From contig CM074811.1 of assembly GCA_037447605.1 (NCBI GenBank), positions 114,797-178,796 on the forward strand: 64,000 nt of DNA, given 5' to 3'. Source of the DNA: Zygnema circumcarinatum (lineage: Eukaryota > Streptophyta > Zygnematophyceae > Zygnematales > Zygnemataceae). A program made the position numbers and the translations under genes. The notes beneath the pieces were generated by a model, which was given only the letters and a program-made list of their open reading frames with translations, did no database searches and was not told the DNA's origin. Shown piece by piece: positions 1 through 11,900 of the stretch. Each line of letters opens with the position of its first letter. The stretch's first letter is position 1.

Positions 1-24
1 CCCCCCCCCCCCCCCCCCCCCCCC
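1..24. other. poly-C run at the window edge
   Basis: The first 24 bases are an uninterrupted run of C. It is a homopolymer with no telomere-like unit and probably marks a sequencing or assembly edge rather than a functional element. Confidence 0.6.
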
Positions 25-312
25 GAGCAAAACTAAACTAATGAGCAGAAAGGCCCGCCTAGGCTTCGCCAGCTTCTGCCGAACTGTCAATCGCTCCACA
101 GTCCACGAGGGTTACAGCCTCGCGCCCCATTCCTGCGCCTCAGCAAATGCCGCGGTGCTGATGCTCGAACCACCGCATCGCGTATCCCAATTAACAGCCG
201 CTTGATACAGGTTCAACCCATCATAGGTCTTCATGTTCGGGCGACGTTAGCAAAAAGTGAAAAACAACAAGCATACATTGCTGCTTTATAGAGGTCTGTA
301 CTCCTTTTTTCA

Positions 313-2364
313 TCAGTCAGGAAGGTTCCTGCTATCTAGAGCACTTTCCAAGCGCTTGCTGGCAGCTATTCGCATCTCAGTCGACATGTCATCGTCAGGT
401 GCCGGCCAAAAATCAGTCCATACATGCAGATCCCGTAGCCGACTACCTCGCAGCAGCATGGACAGCAGATGCTCATTTGCTATTCCATGCAAAAAGATTC
501 TTCGAGCTGTAGAGCAATCTGATAAAATTGCCGCAGACGGTAGTGAAAGTGCTCGGCGATTATGATCTGCATCGGAGGGAGGCCAATATTGCAGCGTCTC
601 AGTGTGCAAGAATTGTACTCCATGTAGATAGAATCTCTCCCATAATGTGACGTCCACAAACCCGGGCTGGCATGTCATGGTGAAGCCCGTCACTTCGCTC
701 AAGTCAACACAAAGGTCGGTGAGCTGTGGAAACCTTGCCAAAACTCCGAGTCCAAATACAGGGGCCGGCGGTCGAGCAATGTTCCGGCAATCGCCCCCCA
801 CGCCAATGCGGACCCGTTCAAGGACGGGACAGTTGACCAGGCCTACCATCGCCAATGGAGTCAAAAGAGTTCCTAGCTGTGCCCACAGACTTAATTCCCT
901 CAAACAAGCCCAGGGGCTTAACACCAACTCCTGCTCTGCGGCCACCACGGCCTGCTGCTGCTGCAGCACTAGTCCAGCTCCTGCCAGAGCCCCCGGCTTC
1001 AATTGGCTCGGATCGATATTCAACGCATTAACATCCAAGTTTCTCCAGTCACAGTCAAGCTGCAGAAATTCCAAGGTGGGACGCAGGTGCGCCAAGGCCC
1101 TGATTGCATCGATTGTTGGGATCAGTTGACACTGGCCGATCGTGATGGCTTTCAAAGACTTCTGCAGGATCGCAGCAAGTGATGCCAGGCCTTCATATGT
1201 CAAATCGGGACAGTTGCAGATGGTGACCTGCCGCAACAACTGGCAGGAAGTTGCAATGGTGGTGACGACACTATCGTTCAAACCAGGGCAACGAGTGATT
1301 GAAACTTCTCGAAGACCTCCACAGCGGGCCAATCCACCCCCCTCTCCGGATCCATTGCAAATGTCCAGCAGCCCCCCCAGCCGAAGCTTTGTCAAATTGG
1401 GGCATTTGAGCGCAAGCTCCTCCATGAGTGCACCGCTGTTCGGCAAATTCCTCCAAAGCTGCAAGCTCAGCTCTTGGAGATCTGGTAAGCTCCAGATTAA
1501 AGCTACGACTCCAGCTGCTGTGATGGTTGGGTTGTTACCATCGCTGTTAGATCGTGCAGATAACCATGCCCACAACTCTACCAATTCAAGGACTTGCAAG
1601 CTAGGACAGTGTGCTCCTAGAGCAGCCAATGTTTCGTCATTGACAGTGTCTGACAATTGAGCCTCCATGTTACAAATGCAATGAAACTCCTTAAGACCAG
1701 GACATGCCTGGGCAATTGCAAGGATTTCACTTGACTTGAATCCATTGGATGACAGGCCCATAGTCATCAAATTGAGCGACTTGAGATTGGCAATGTGACT
1801 TGAGGCCTGAGCTGCACAGAGTGCTCTGACGGCATCCTCTTGCCAACAGAAGAACTTGGAAAGGTCTAGAGAACGGAGGTTGTTGCAGCCACGTAGAATC
1901 GGCAATAAATCGGCTCCAAGCTCCTGATTTTCAGCTGGTTCAAAGCCTTTCTTGTGCCACCTAACTAGGCTCACTTCTTCCAACTGTGGCCAGATAGCGG
2001 CTACAGCTTCAATAACAAGCCTCTCCCGAGCATACACGATCAGCTTTTTCACACGTGGAAAGGCCTTTGTCAGTGTTGCAACGATGTGATCGGAATTTCC
2101 TCCACAAAGAAGGGAGCTGCCCCAGGGACTGCACATGGAGAGGTCGAGCGAGACCACAGACTTGAAACAGGAGGGGACATGAAGCAAATCAAAAACACTT
2201 TTTCTGAGAGCGAGGTGCTCTCTAGTCTGCCGCTCACAGTCACGCCACAAAGAGCAAACCAAAGCCATGGAATTACGGCTGCGGGTGCACGTGACTGAAG
2301 TCATAATGCTAAGCAATATACTCGTTGGAAGGTCCATCAGCTGCATTGAGAGTGTCCTGCACAC
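313..2364 (-). CDS. MAX2: MAX2 F-box/leucine-rich-repeat protein
   Basis: A single uninterrupted reading frame of 683 residues, close to the 693 of Arabidopsis MAX2. MAX2 is the substrate-recognition subunit of an SCF ubiquitin ligase that, with D14 or KAI2 receptors, targets SMXL repressors in strigolactone and karrikin signalling. Residues about 8-50 form the F-box (LPTSILLSIM, then VCSLWRDCERQ); the rest is leucine-rich repeats. Blocks matching plant MAX2 run the whole length: LDLSMCSPWG, SLVRWHKKG, LSLWAQLGTLLTPLAM, GGDCRNIARP, LWERFYLHG, YWPPSDAD, RRALSLPSA, FWPAPDDDMSTEMR and the C-terminal LDSRNLPD. The C-terminal helix that contacts receptors in crystal structures is therefore present. 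MAX2 is also intronless in land plants. The first ATG of the frame was taken; a second one seven codons in (MDLPTS context) is equally possible. Identity is firm; ligand competence of its partner receptors cannot be judged here. Confidence 0.96.
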   Translation of the reverse strand: MCRTLSMQLMDLPTSILLSIMTSVTCTRSRNSMALVCSLWRDCERQTREHLALRKSVFDLLHVPSCFKSVVSLDLSMCSPWGSSLLCGGNSDHIVATLTKAFPRVKKLIVYARERLVIEAVAAIWPQLEEVSLVRWHKKGFEPAENQELGADLLPILRGCNNLRSLDLSKFFCWQEDAVRALCAAQASSHIANLKSLNLMTMGLSSNGFKSSEILAIAQACPGLKEFHCICNMEAQLSDTVNDETLAALGAHCPSLQVLELVELWAWLSARSNSDGNNPTITAAGVVALIWSLPDLQELSLQLWRNLPNSGALMEELALKCPNLTKLRLGGLLDICNGSGEGGGLARCGGLREVSITRCPGLNDSVVTTIATSCQLLRQVTICNCPDLTYEGLASLAAILQKSLKAITIGQCQLIPTIDAIRALAHLRPTLEFLQLDCDWRNLDVNALNIDPSQLKPGALAGAGLVLQQQQAVVAAEQELVLSPWACLRELSLWAQLGTLLTPLAMVGLVNCPVLERVRIGVGGDCRNIARPPAPVFGLGVLARFPQLTDLCVDLSEVTGFTMTCQPGFVDVTLWERFYLHGVQFLHTETLQYWPPSDADHNRRALSLPSAAILSDCSTARRIFLHGIANEHLLSMLLRGSRLRDLHVWTDFWPAPDDDMSTEMRIAASKRLESALDSRNLPD

Positions 2365-4666
2365 AAATTGACGTAAGAGGAAAAATGATCACCAGCCCAC
2401 TTGCTTCATATCTACAGACGCAATACTTGCTCACCATGGGCTTCCAGCATTCAGAGCTGAATCCAGGACCAGCACTACGTTTGTGCGAACATCAAGGTCG
2501 ACTTCCAGAAGACTAGTCCAATCCAAAATCAATCTTATGCCTTGGCATTGTATCATCAGCCACTCACTGCCGCCAGCCAGTGCAAGCAACCGCAACCGAA
2601 ACTCCTTCAAACTCCATCATACAAGTGGGAGCTACAGCTTTGCCTACTCGCTCTCCTTAGTTCTACGTGATGAGATGACGATGTAGGTCTTTCGAAACTG
2701 AGAAAAACCATGGGCTCTTTTTTGCACCTAGATATGCAGTCACGAAACAGACGCTAGCAGAGAACTAGCCAGATGAAAACAACCCCCTTAAGTGCAGCCA
2801 CTCTTGCGCATAGACAGCAGCCTTACATGGATTCATTGGTCACGCAAGAAATCTATCGAGCTGATGCCGGAACGCCTGCTGTTGTAGCGCAAGCAGAACC
2901 CTCGCCTCGCCCTGACACAAAGCAAGCACAGCGGCGCAGAGAGGCGAGCCTGAGCCTGCCTCTGCCCAGCGAGGCGCAGCGCAGCGTACCTGCACGCGGG
3001 TGCTTTTACGGTGGCGGCCCGTCGCTTTCCACTCCCTCCACCTGCCGCCATGTTTGCCCGCACGCGGCCGGGCCGGGCGGGTGGAGACTAGAGACGGGAG
3101 AGGGGAGAGGGGAGAGGGGAGAGGGGAGCGCGTGAGGGAGGGTGCCGCTGACCAGCGCGCACGGCAGGACGAGCCGAGCGGCGCGGAGTGGAGCGGTCGC
3201 GGAGGCAGGGAGGGAGGGAGGCGGTGAGGCCCGTCCGCCGAGACCGCCCGTTGCCCCGCTGGCCTGGCCGCGCGTCACGCGTGATGTGTCGCGTGTGCCC
3301 CGTACGGTGCCGTACCGTCGGCGGTTGGCTGGCTGTCCGGCCGGCTGCTTGAGTCGACTAATTCTGAAGGTTCAAAAATACCTGGTTTAAAACCAAAGTT
3401 TGAAACCAAAAGTTCTAACATTCCGTACAACCGGCCATTCCTACAGTACTGTACGTGGACTGGGCACCCTCGCTCTCATGAGTTCATTCCGTTGGCTATC
3501 GAGATTTTTGGCTGCCTAGACGCTTCGGTTGGATGTCTTCCTTCGCCAGTGCGCCCATCGCTCCTTTTAGATGCACGGCCCCGGAAGCCCTCCCCCAGCG
3601 ATCCTCGCAACCTTTTATCGACAGCGGCGTGCAGCGGTTGTTGGTACCCGTCCCGGTGGTCTCCCGCCCCTTCCTGCGCGTGCTGCGTCGCACATCGGCG
3701 ACCTTCGCGGCTGCTTCTAGTGCCGTGTTGTTGGGCCGAGATGTAGATTTCCGTTTCGAGGCTTTTTCTTCGTCCTTATGTCCTTTGTGACCGCTTCCTC
3801 TGGTTCCCTATGTCGATTTTATCCATGTACATTTGATGGCCTTGCCATCGTGAGTTCAAACAAACATCCCATTCCTCTCATGGTCGCATGTAGGGATGGC
3901 CGTAAGATTATTATTTATTTTTAAATTAACTTTACAGCAAGAATGTAAAGTTATGGTTGATCGCGTTCATCCCTAGTTGCACGATCCCATAGGCCCGGGT
4001 GGCCGGCCGTGCATCCCTTGAATTTGTCGCCGGCTGGAGCCACGCAGCCAAGCGGCCCCCGGCCTCCCTCCCTCTCCGCAGTCCCGTCTTCCTTCGCGCG
4101 GGAGCTGCTTCCCTTGCTCGAGCGTGCGGGCGGGCTCGTCGTCAGTCGTGACGGCCTCGCCTGCACGCACCGACCCGACCCGACCCGGCCCGAGCCGCGG
4201 GGAGGCTTGGAGGAACCGCGAGGTCGCCGCGCTGCTTGCTGACTTCGCTCGCGCGGAGGAGGAGAGCGACGGCGGGTGCTCGCCATGGCTGCTTAACAGC
4301 CCCCGCCTTGTCTGCGCCGCTGCCCCGATTGCCCGGCCCCCGAGACTCGGCCCGCCTGCAGGGACGCAGGACGCTTCGCACTCTCTTGGAGTGTCGTATT
4401 CGGAAAAGGACATGGCGGAAGCTCCCCTGTGTAGGCGTTCGCGGATGACTGCTGCTTTGTGAAAGGCGCGTGGCGATGAGTGAGGGGGACGGTCGCAGGG
4501 TGCGGGTGTGCTGCAACCTGTGCAAGGCGGCATGGTGGGCTATCAGAAGAACTTGTTCCTCTTCTGGTTTCAGTCTGCTCATGTTTCTCGAAGCTTTTTA
4601 ACTAATTTGGCTGTTGCATATTCTCTGTAAAATGAAAGGAGCAGCCATCACACATTATCAGCAGTC
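2365..4666. other. MAX2 / DUF300 divergent intergenic region
   Basis: About 2.3 kb separate two divergently transcribed genes. It contains a purine-rich tandem array with a 7-base period (GGGAGAG) around 3095-3128, further GGGA repeats near 3205-3225, GC-rich stretches at 2900-3350 and 4000-4450, and a small inverted-repeat element at 3891-3975. Reading frames here are mutually overlapping and GC-driven, with no recognisable protein. The part next to 4667 may hold the 5' UTR or a first exon of the DUF300 gene, since a good acceptor (ttttttcag) lies near 4737. Confidence 0.6.
3891..3975. mobile_element. 85-bp hAT-like miniature inverted-repeat element
   Basis: The ends are perfect 8-bp inverted repeats, TAGGGATG and CATCCCTA, resembling Ac/hAT-family termini. 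The flanking octamers GTCGCATG (3883-3890) and GTTGCACG (3976-3983) match at six of eight positions, as expected for a diverged 8-bp target duplication. An internal inverted repeat AACTTTAC/GTAAAGTT makes most of the element foldable. No coding capacity. Confidence 0.55.
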
Positions 4667-7600
4667 ATGGTTGGGTCTTTTCTTCCGTTAGCTCGTGGAA
4701 ACTGTGTAGAACAACTATCTCTTTCTTCCTTTTTCAGGCTTCTCTCGTCCGGGCTGGTCATCGTAGCGCTGCCGGTGTTGGCTGTTGGCATGCATCGAGC
4801 ACACTACGCTACCCCTGCTATCGCTTGGTTTGTTGCTGGTGAGGATCCCTCCTCAATACGTTTTTATTCTGGCCTTAGGTGGCACTCTTGTTTAACCGCG
4901 TAAAGCCTTATGTGATTTCGCTTCTTTACTTTACATGAATGGCGGACAGGTGTCTTTGTGATATTGGCCCTCCCGATCTCCTTGCTCGAAGTGGCCCAGC
5001 ACCTCGACAATTACACACGGCCGCTCCAGCAGAAGAAGATTATTCGGATTCTTTTTATGGTGCCAATATATGCTGTCAATTCATGGCTTGCGTTGCGGTT
5101 TAAAGACATTGCGATTTACTTGAACACCGTCAGAGAGTGAGCGCCTGCACATGTGCGCCGCCGGACAGGCCTTCCTTCGACTTTCCGTCCGTTTTGTGAC
5201 TTTGTGGCTACGCGAACGCATAAGTTGCATCTTTAGCGAGCAGCTTGGTCGCCCTGAAGCCTCACTGAAAAGCATGTTCACGTTGCTGTTTGCTGATTGT
5301 CGACAGATGCTACGAGGCTTATGTGATATACAGCTTCTTCGAGTATCTCGTGGCATACATTGGGGATGAGCGAATTCTCGTGTGCATCTTGTCTGACAAG
5401 TCCCAAGTGGAGCATATGTGGCCCTTCACATACATTTTCAAACCGTGGGATATGGGAGAGGAATTTCTTCGTGGTTGTAAGGCTGGCGTCCACAATTACG
5501 TGAGTTATAAAACTAGGCTTAATCACAATAGTGAATCACCTTCTCTATTTTGGATCAACTTAATGCGTCGCCACTTGCTGCAACTTTTTCATATCTTGAT
5601 ATTGATGCAATTGCCATTGATATCATGCTATTGCGTTGCTTCCGATAGTTTGAATTTGACAAAGGAACACTGGTTTTCTTAAGCTAAGTCCTAAATCTGC
5701 AGCGTACCTGTGACCTAGGCGAGTTAGGCCTAGTGTTAGGCCTAGTGTTTGGCTGCAGTTAGTCCTATACCTCCTTGGTTTTTTTTTTTTTTTTTCTCTG
5801 ATAGTCGATACTCTCTATGCAACCTGCCTCAATGTTTGAGTTTTTGGACGCCATTGCTTAGCAAACGTCCTTAATTGCAGCCGTGAGCCTGAGGGTGTAG
5901 GTGGTGCTGCGACCCCTGACCACCTTAATCGCTTTGTAAGTTTTCACACTACATGACATTACTTTTTGGCAGATTCAATCGTGTGATCTTTAGCCAAAGC
6001 AGCTGCAAATAGCGTTCATTGCTGCACTTCCCTTTTTCTGTATCCTGCTGTTTATATTCGTTTTTTTTTTATATTGTTGTGCAGGTTCTGCGAATGGGGT
6101 GGCGTATATGGAGAGGGCATGTTGGTGTTCGACAGAGCATATTTGTACCTTGCCTTCATCAACAATGCTTCTCAAATTGTAACTCTTTTTGCCCAATTTG
6201 CCACATTGTCCCTATTGAGTGACATTTGGTGGATTGAACAAATACCTGTTCAGCAAAGGAGAGGGATGCCAAGTGGATGACAGTCACGTGGAAGTGTCCA
6301 GCGTGTAATGGAGGAAGCTTGCACAGGCTGCGCCATAGGACTGGACCTCTGTTACTGTAGCAAGGCATAAAGCGGCGGCAATTGGGAGCCGCTTCGTTCT
6401 ATGCATACAGTCAACAAGGTGCGGGAGTGGGGTTGGGAGGGACTGGACTTGCAGTGGGCGATCTACTGCCTGGTGCTGTTGTATCAGGCCACCCACACAG
6501 AGCTTGCCCCGATGCACCCATTGCCCAAGTTTCTGTGCGTTAAAGCTGTTGTCTTCTTCTCCTGGTGGTGAGCTCCTTTTTTGCCAATTCTACCTTTGCA
6601 TTTGTAACATGTTGGCCTTTCCTTCTCTCTGGCAACACAATGGAGCGCTTGAAGTTGAACAAGACAGCACAATTTTAATGCGGAGATTTCCTTGCAAGTT
6701 TTGATCAAGTTGTCATTGGCCTACCCTATTCCTTTTAATGAAATGAGTTTTCACCCCTGCTTTTTGTACGATGCGGAGCTATCTAAGCCTCCAGGATGTT
6801 ACGGGTGCATACTGGAAGCAGGCAAAGTGTTGGTATAGACCTGCTTTTCAAATTCGGCCTCATTACCTCTGCAGACTCGCTATCATCCAACTATGATGTG
6901 CGTACTGCAGTCACTGCTATCCTGAGTCCCACCTTCCCCTTCCCAACCTTGGAGGCCGAACTTCTACCAGATGCATTCCCATCTGGAGAGTTATTTTTTT
7001 TTCTGTCTCGGGTTTTTTTTTTGTCCTGCGAGTGAAATCAAGCTTGACGCTCAACAGCCTGTGCTACAACACAATGATTATGGACATAGTCACATGCCTT
7101 TGTTGGTTGTTTTCTGGTGCTTGAAGGTCCTTCACCCCTTGTGAGAGCTGAAGCGAGTCGGAGGTTGGGTTGGGTTGTTTTGTGTTGTGCGGCATGGGCA
7201 GAGGGATGACGTGGCGACGGGCATCCAGGTGCAAGTCTTGCCTCATCGCTGCTGTCCAGTCTTGTCGCTGAGTCACATTTTCGAGTAGGCATTCACTGCC
7301 TATGAGTTCTGACGAGTCTGGACTCTGTGGCCGTTACGATCTCTGCCAGCTTTTCTCAGTCCAGAAACGTTTCCTCTCTGTGACGGATAGTTTAAAGTGA
7401 GCTCCGTTTCGTAAGTGATTGTACTTATAGGTGGAGTGGATGCTCCTTTAGGGAGCTCCTGTGCGACACAATTCCGCATGGGGCTCTGCTCTCCTGGTCT
7501 TTGAGTCAGTCATTTTTGCATCAGCTTGTCATTATGCAGCCGCTTGTGAGTCTATCTGGTCTTATCTTTTATACTGTTGTGCCTCTATACGCTCCTGATT

Positions 7601-8129
7601 TGTAGCCAGGATGAGGGGGCACGCAGGACTTCTTGATCTGCATAGAGATGTTCTTCGCAGCTCTGGCCCACGCATACGCTTTCTCCCCTTACGAGGTGCA
7701 GTCCCAATATCCCTAGTATCCACTTCTGCTGGACATATGTTGAACTAAGCCATTGAGCGTTCCTTTCAAGAATGACAAAGCCTCAGGAGATGCTGAAGCG
7801 ACGTGGTCTTGCAGTTTATGGAGGCAAACGTCCAAAGGAAACCGTTCTGGCAGAGTGTAAAGGATATGTTCGACGTCAGCGACATCACCAGCGACATGTA
7901 TGGTCGAGTGAAGAACACCACAAAAGGCTTCCGAGGCGGCATGACCCATCTGGCGTCGTCCATGCACATGGTGCCCCCGGCAGACACGGGGGCTGCGCAC
8001 GTGCAGCTGCCGGTTGTACAAAACAACGAAACAAGAAGTGGGCCTCTCAAGGCGGGGGTCCCCATCCGCCAGTTGGCGGGGGATCCCACAGCGGTCCTGC
8101 TTGCTGCACACGAGCAGGAGCTCGAGTAG
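4667..8129 (+). CDS. DUF300 / TMEM184 / LAZ1-family membrane protein
   Basis: Nine exons give about 417 residues: 4667-4838, 4950-5136, 5307-5499, 5901-5935, 6085-6178, 6455-6567, 6822-6897, 7627-7695, 7815-8129. All junctions are GT-AG and keep frame to the stop. The family (organic solute transporter alpha/TMEM184; LAZ1 in Arabidopsis) comprises multi-pass proteins of endomembranes and tonoplast linked to vacuolar trafficking and brassinosteroid signalling. Conserved blocks in order: [113 protein letters not shown], then a soluble tail containing [11 protein letters not shown]. The fourth exon is only 35 nt. The start is uncertain: the ATG at 4667 is in frame, but an acceptor near 4737 allows an upstream first exon. 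The substrate is unknown. Confidence 0.92.
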
Positions 8130-8995
8130 GAGCACGCTGTAGCATCGTCTGCTGCTGCGTGTGTTGTGCGCACTGCTGAATGGACATGGCGCGGCCCTTC
8201 TGTTCTCTGTCCTTGCTCCTGAAATGGACGGGTCGTCTCTCCTCTGTCCTGCCGGTGTCACGCAGAGACTCCACTCCTCCACTTGCAACTCAGCATGAGC
8301 AGCATGATGGGGCTGGGTGCCATGCGTCGTGCTGCCTGCAGGGAACGGAACGGCCCCATGTTGCAAAAGCTAACTGGAGAATCGTGGGTCGTTTGCAACA
8401 GGGATGTCCAGTGACATCAGGGCAGCATGCTTAGGTCGTCCATCACCCCAACAATCTGTAGTTCCGAGTCTTACATCCTGGTTTAGTGCCACACAAAAAA
8501 ACAATAGCAACCTACACATGAAGAGCAATAATCACGACACTCGCGTATGCCATAAGTACGACGATATGAACCGAGGCACCAGCAAGTGCAACAGCATCAA
8601 CTGCGACAGGGTGTAGCAGGAGGCGGAGGGAGGGAGGGAGGGAGGGAGGCGAAGGCCACTCCCGCGAGTTGGCGCTCCGCAGGCGCTCGAGCTTGCCGCC
8701 CTCCGCCCGTCGGCGGACTGTGACTCCGCCGATGACGCGATGCGGCGGTGCGCCACGTGGGCCCGGCCGTACACTTTTGGACCGCCACCGACTTGGCAGA
8801 GCGTCCACGTGGCGCTCGGCGATCTGGGAGATATCCGGCACGTGCGGCGCCACGTGGCGGGTCGCGCGGCCCCGCGATCGTATGGCGCGGGGCCGCCTCT
8901 GCACCGCGCCGGGGACACGGAACAGGGAGGGAGGGAGCGAGGGAGCGAAGGAGCGAGGGAGAGCCGGCCTGGCCGGGCTTGCAAGGGGGGACACC
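8130..8995. promoter_or_regulatory. CLC-e upstream region with four G-box cores
   Basis: Four CACGTG cores lie within about 105 bp, at 8754-8759, 8816-8821, 8839-8844 and 8851-8856, three of them as CACGTGG. In plants CACGTG is bound by bZIP and bHLH/PIF factors in light, ABA and circadian control. The cluster sits about 140-240 bp upstream of the chosen CLC-e start. (GGGA)n tracts at 8626-8649 and about 8924-8946 flank it. That the cluster acts on CLC-e is inferred from position. Confidence 0.5.
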
Positions 8996-11900
8996 ATGGC
9001 TTGCTACGGGGCTTCTGCTCCCGCGGAGATGAGTGCGTTGGCAGGAGGAGCACCTCCTCGTCTCACGGGATTTTTGGATAGACAGCTGAAGGGCGGGATC
9101 GAGGTTGCAGTTGAGTCGCGAGAGCGTGGAAGTGGGCTTGCAGCCCTCCGGCTGTTGAAAGACGTCAGAAGGAAGAGCTGGTGCTGCATTTCCGCCACTT
9201 CCACATCTCACTGGGCGACTCTGCACGAGGGCGCGACCTTTTCTGGAGCTAGAGGAGGTGTAAACAGAGCTGTTTTGAGAATACCGTCAATGCCGTGTCA
9301 CATTGCAGCTGGACGAGGCGTATATCTCTCATCTCATTTTTCAGAACTTCAAACTAGCAGCCAATGTAAGCAGACTAAACGGAAGAATCACTACGTTAAC
9401 CGACTTTGGTCAACTCGACATGATGACCGTCGAAGTAATTTGCTAAGCAAAAGACTGTATGCCGTTTCAGACGACAGGCCACCTCTTGTCGTTCAAAAGA
9501 CAAAAGAAGAGTGGAAGGAAGAAGGGCTCGTAATCAATGAAGCGGAGCTGCAGAAGGATCAGCTCCTTGAGTCAGAGGAGAAAAGAGCGGGCCGCGGTTG
9601 GAGTGGTCAGTCCATGTCCAGCTCTCTCCCACCGGAGAGTTTGATCCTCTTCTTCGCCTGCATTGTTGGGGTGGTGACGGGAGGAGGGGTTGTGCTTTTC
9701 AATACAATGGTGAGAGGGTTATGTGGTAACAAAACGTTCACTAAAGAAATATGACTGCGTTCAGTATTTGTGGCTTGCTTGTTAAAATTTTAGATGTAGA
9801 CCATTTACGGCCTACACTACCTGAAAGGATCTTTATGCACCCACCGTACGGAGTGGTCAATTCGACATTATCTTAAAAGAATGGGGCGTCGTAGAATTCA
9901 CTGTGCATGATTGGCGTTCTTCTCCGTGCTCTCTGATCGCCGGTTTCGCTCTCCTTCTGTCTTGCAGGTCCACGAGATTCACGATGTAGTCTGGGAGGGT
10001 GTCCCTGGTGTTGAATGGCTTAGGGACCAGCCCCTGGAAGAGACCTGGCCGCGTCTTATTCTCGTTCCGCTGTCAGGGGGCATAGCAGTAGGCGCTTTGA
10101 ACAGTGTGCGCGCCTGGCTGGACAGCTCCTTGGATGCCGCGAAAGCAACGCGGCAGGACCGTACTCTTTTGTCCAGCGTGAAGGCTGCCTTCTCGCCCGC
10201 TTTGAAAGCGCTATCCGCGGCAGTCACGCTTGGCACGGGGAACTCCTTGGGACCTGAAGGTCCGAGTGTGGAGGTGGGAGCCTCCATTGCGAAGGGAATG
10301 AGCAAGCTGCTGCGGAACAGCCGTGAGCGCAAGCAGGCCATGGTTGCGGCAGGCTCAGCTGCAGGCATCTCTTCAGGTGGGCAGCGGGCGGGTTCAATCA
10401 GCCTGAGAGGGATGCACGGGACGGGCAGCCTGGCCCGTGCTCTGACTAATTGAAGTATGTAGTGAGTGAGGGGGAAAAGACGTCCTTTTGTCGCCTAACT
10501 GTTCTGCAGCATTCGCATCACACTGCCTAGCAGTCGCTTAGGGAGCCCCCGCCCTTTTTGCTGTTGACAACGCTTTTTTTCAATTCGAGCAACACCATGT
10601 TCTGCTCGCCTGCAACTACCATTGTATTCCAGGTGGCCCTTTATTGGTCTACTAGTATGTCTTGGAATATTTTGTGTATTGCCTCTTGCTTCTCCAAACT
10701 TGGATCAACGTTTCTCTTGAAATGGAGATCCAAGTTCAAAGGAAGAATCGGTCAATTTGAGCCATGGTTTTTTTTATGTTTTCACACGGGGAGCCGGACC
10801 TCCCGATTCTGCTGGTCTTTGCAATCGCTTTTTAATGAATATGTGAGATGATGGATGAGCGCGGTGCAGGTTTCAATGCGGCCGTGGCTGGCTGCTTCTT
10901 CGCCGTTGAGTCAGTATTACGCAGCCCCGGGGGAGAGAGCGGGTCCCTCACTATGGCGATGATTCTGCTGAGCTCTGTCTTGGCATCCGTCATCTCCCAA
11001 GCCGGCCTTGGGTCAGATCCTGCCTTCAAAGTTCCAGCTTACGAGTTCCGCTCGCCTGCTGGTGGGTCACTTCCAGATTGCTTACTAGCTCAATTGGAGT
11101 TGAAGCTTCCTGGGGATCATATTTTTGAGGGACCACATAATCAGTTTGCCACACTCCCCTCTGCACTTCCTAGACGAGTACCATATTCCTCACTCCCTTC
11201 CATGCTTATGTCGTGGAAGTTGCCATTTTCCCTCGTTTGTTTCTGATGTGGATTTGCAGAGCTTCCCTTGTATCTCCTTCTGGGTGTCCTATGTGGCCTG
11301 GTCTCGATTGCCCTCACCCGTGGGTCCGTGATGGCCTCGCAAGGGTTCGACAAGTTTCAGAAGATAACGCACCTCCCCCCAGCGTTCCTCCCTCCCCTGG
11401 GCAGTCTCTGCGTGGGGTGCCTCGCCCTGGAGTACCCCGAAATCCTGTACTGGGGCTTCGAGAACGTTGACTTCCTGCTGGAGTCGCGGCCCTTCGTGCA
11501 CGCCCCCCCGCCCCTCGTGCTCCTCCAGCTCGCGGCCGCGAAGGTTGTGGCCACAGCGCTGTGCCGCGGCTCCGGGCTCGTCGGCGGTGTGTACGCGCCC
11601 TCGCTCTTCATTGGCGCGGCGCTCGGCTCCGCGTACGGCCGCCTCGTGGCCGCCGCCCTGGCCTGGGCCGAGCCGGCCTATCACGTCCCATGGCTGTCAC
11701 TCGCCTCGCCGCAGGCGTACGCTCTGGTCAGCATCACACTCTCTCTCTCTCTCACCCCTTACATTGGAAGGCACGTCCATGCTGGATTGGTCGCATGCTC
11801 AGCAGATCAGGGGCTCACGGTTTGAACTTCCACTGGCAGGTGGGCATGGCTGCCACTCTGGCCGGGGTTTGCCAGGTGCCGCTGACGGCTGTGCTTCTGC

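Noticed and set aside
1-24. telomere remnant
   Set aside because: Pure C without the interspersed T/A of plant-type telomere repeats (CCCTAAA).
8669-8995. N-terminal extension of the CLC-e frame to the ATG at 8669
   Set aside because: The extra 109 codons are Arg/Gly/Pro-rich, coincide with G-box and GGGA promoter-like sequence, and have counterpart open frames in all other phases, so openness is explained by GC content.
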